DNA of 5,905 nucleotides from Acetomicrobium sp. UBA3949 (GTDB taxonomy: Bacteria > Synergistota > Synergistia > Synergistales > Acetomicrobiaceae). The stretch spans positions 3,343-9,247 of the forward strand of contig DGDP01000061.1 in NCBI GenBank assembly GCA_002385485.1. Reading direction: 5' to 3'. The position numbers and the translations under genes are program-made. The notes below the pieces were generated by a model. That model made no database searches. It saw only the letters and a program-made list of their open reading frames with translations, and was not told the origin of the DNA. Of this stretch, positions 5,864-5,905 are shown piece after piece. Positions within the stretch are counted from its first letter, which is position 1; every line of letters starts with the position of its first letter.

Positions 5864-5905
5864 GATCTACACATTTGAAAATGGCCATTTTCAAATGTGT
5901 AGATC
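5864..5905. repeat. Perfect 42-nt palindrome at the window end
   Basis: Two 21-bp arms meet at a central TGGCCA with no spacer and no mismatch, and the right arm ends on the last base of the window. It starts 14 nt after the tctA stop codon. As RNA it would form a long AT-rich stem, and it could terminate the operon, but no T tract can be seen because the sequence stops. It could also be the end of a mobile element or a fold-back made during sequencing or assembly. The repeat is certain; its meaning is not. Confidence 0.85.

Overview
The window looks like a catabolic transport locus from a diderm, probably anaerobic bacterium. Base composition is moderate. The solute-binding protein has a cleavable signal peptide with no lipobox cysteine, so it should be periplasmic, which argues against a monoderm host. 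A FadR-type regulator, an M29-like metalloenzyme and a tripartite tricarboxylate transporter (TTT) together would fit Synergistota, some Deltaproteobacteria or diderm Firmicutes. This placement is inference; no rRNA or other marker gene is present.

Layout, left to right. (1) Bases 1-720 hold the 3' part of a plus-strand gene that runs in from the left edge. It encodes a mostly helical protein that I do not recognise, with a possible winged-helix segment. (2) It converges on a minus-strand FadR-subfamily GntR regulator (778-1539). (3) An AT-rich divergent control region of about 300 bp (1540-1839) holds a sigma70-like promoter overlapped by an 11-bp tandem repeat and a perfect 12-bp palindrome, which is the best operator candidate. 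(4) A plus-strand operon follows: an M29-like metalloenzyme (aminopeptidase or 2,5-dihydroxypyridine dioxygenase superfamily), then tctC, tctB and tctA homologues, with gaps of 40, 23 and 38 nt and no terminator visible between them. (5) The window ends inside or exactly at a perfect 42-nt palindrome immediately after tctA.

How the parts may work together: TctC-type protein captures a carboxylate-bearing solute in the periplasm. The TctA/TctB membrane pair imports it using an ion gradient. The M29-like enzyme then hydrolyses or opens it in the cytoplasm. The divergent FadR-type regulator probably senses the substrate or a downstream organic acid through its FCD domain and controls the operon and itself. 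The substrate cannot be read from sequence.

I found no RNA genes, CRISPR array or transposase, and no clear previously undescribed system. The points most worth a second look are the altered metal sites of the regulator and the M29-like enzyme, the compact operator/promoter repeat, the unidentified truncated gene at the left edge, and the terminal palindrome.
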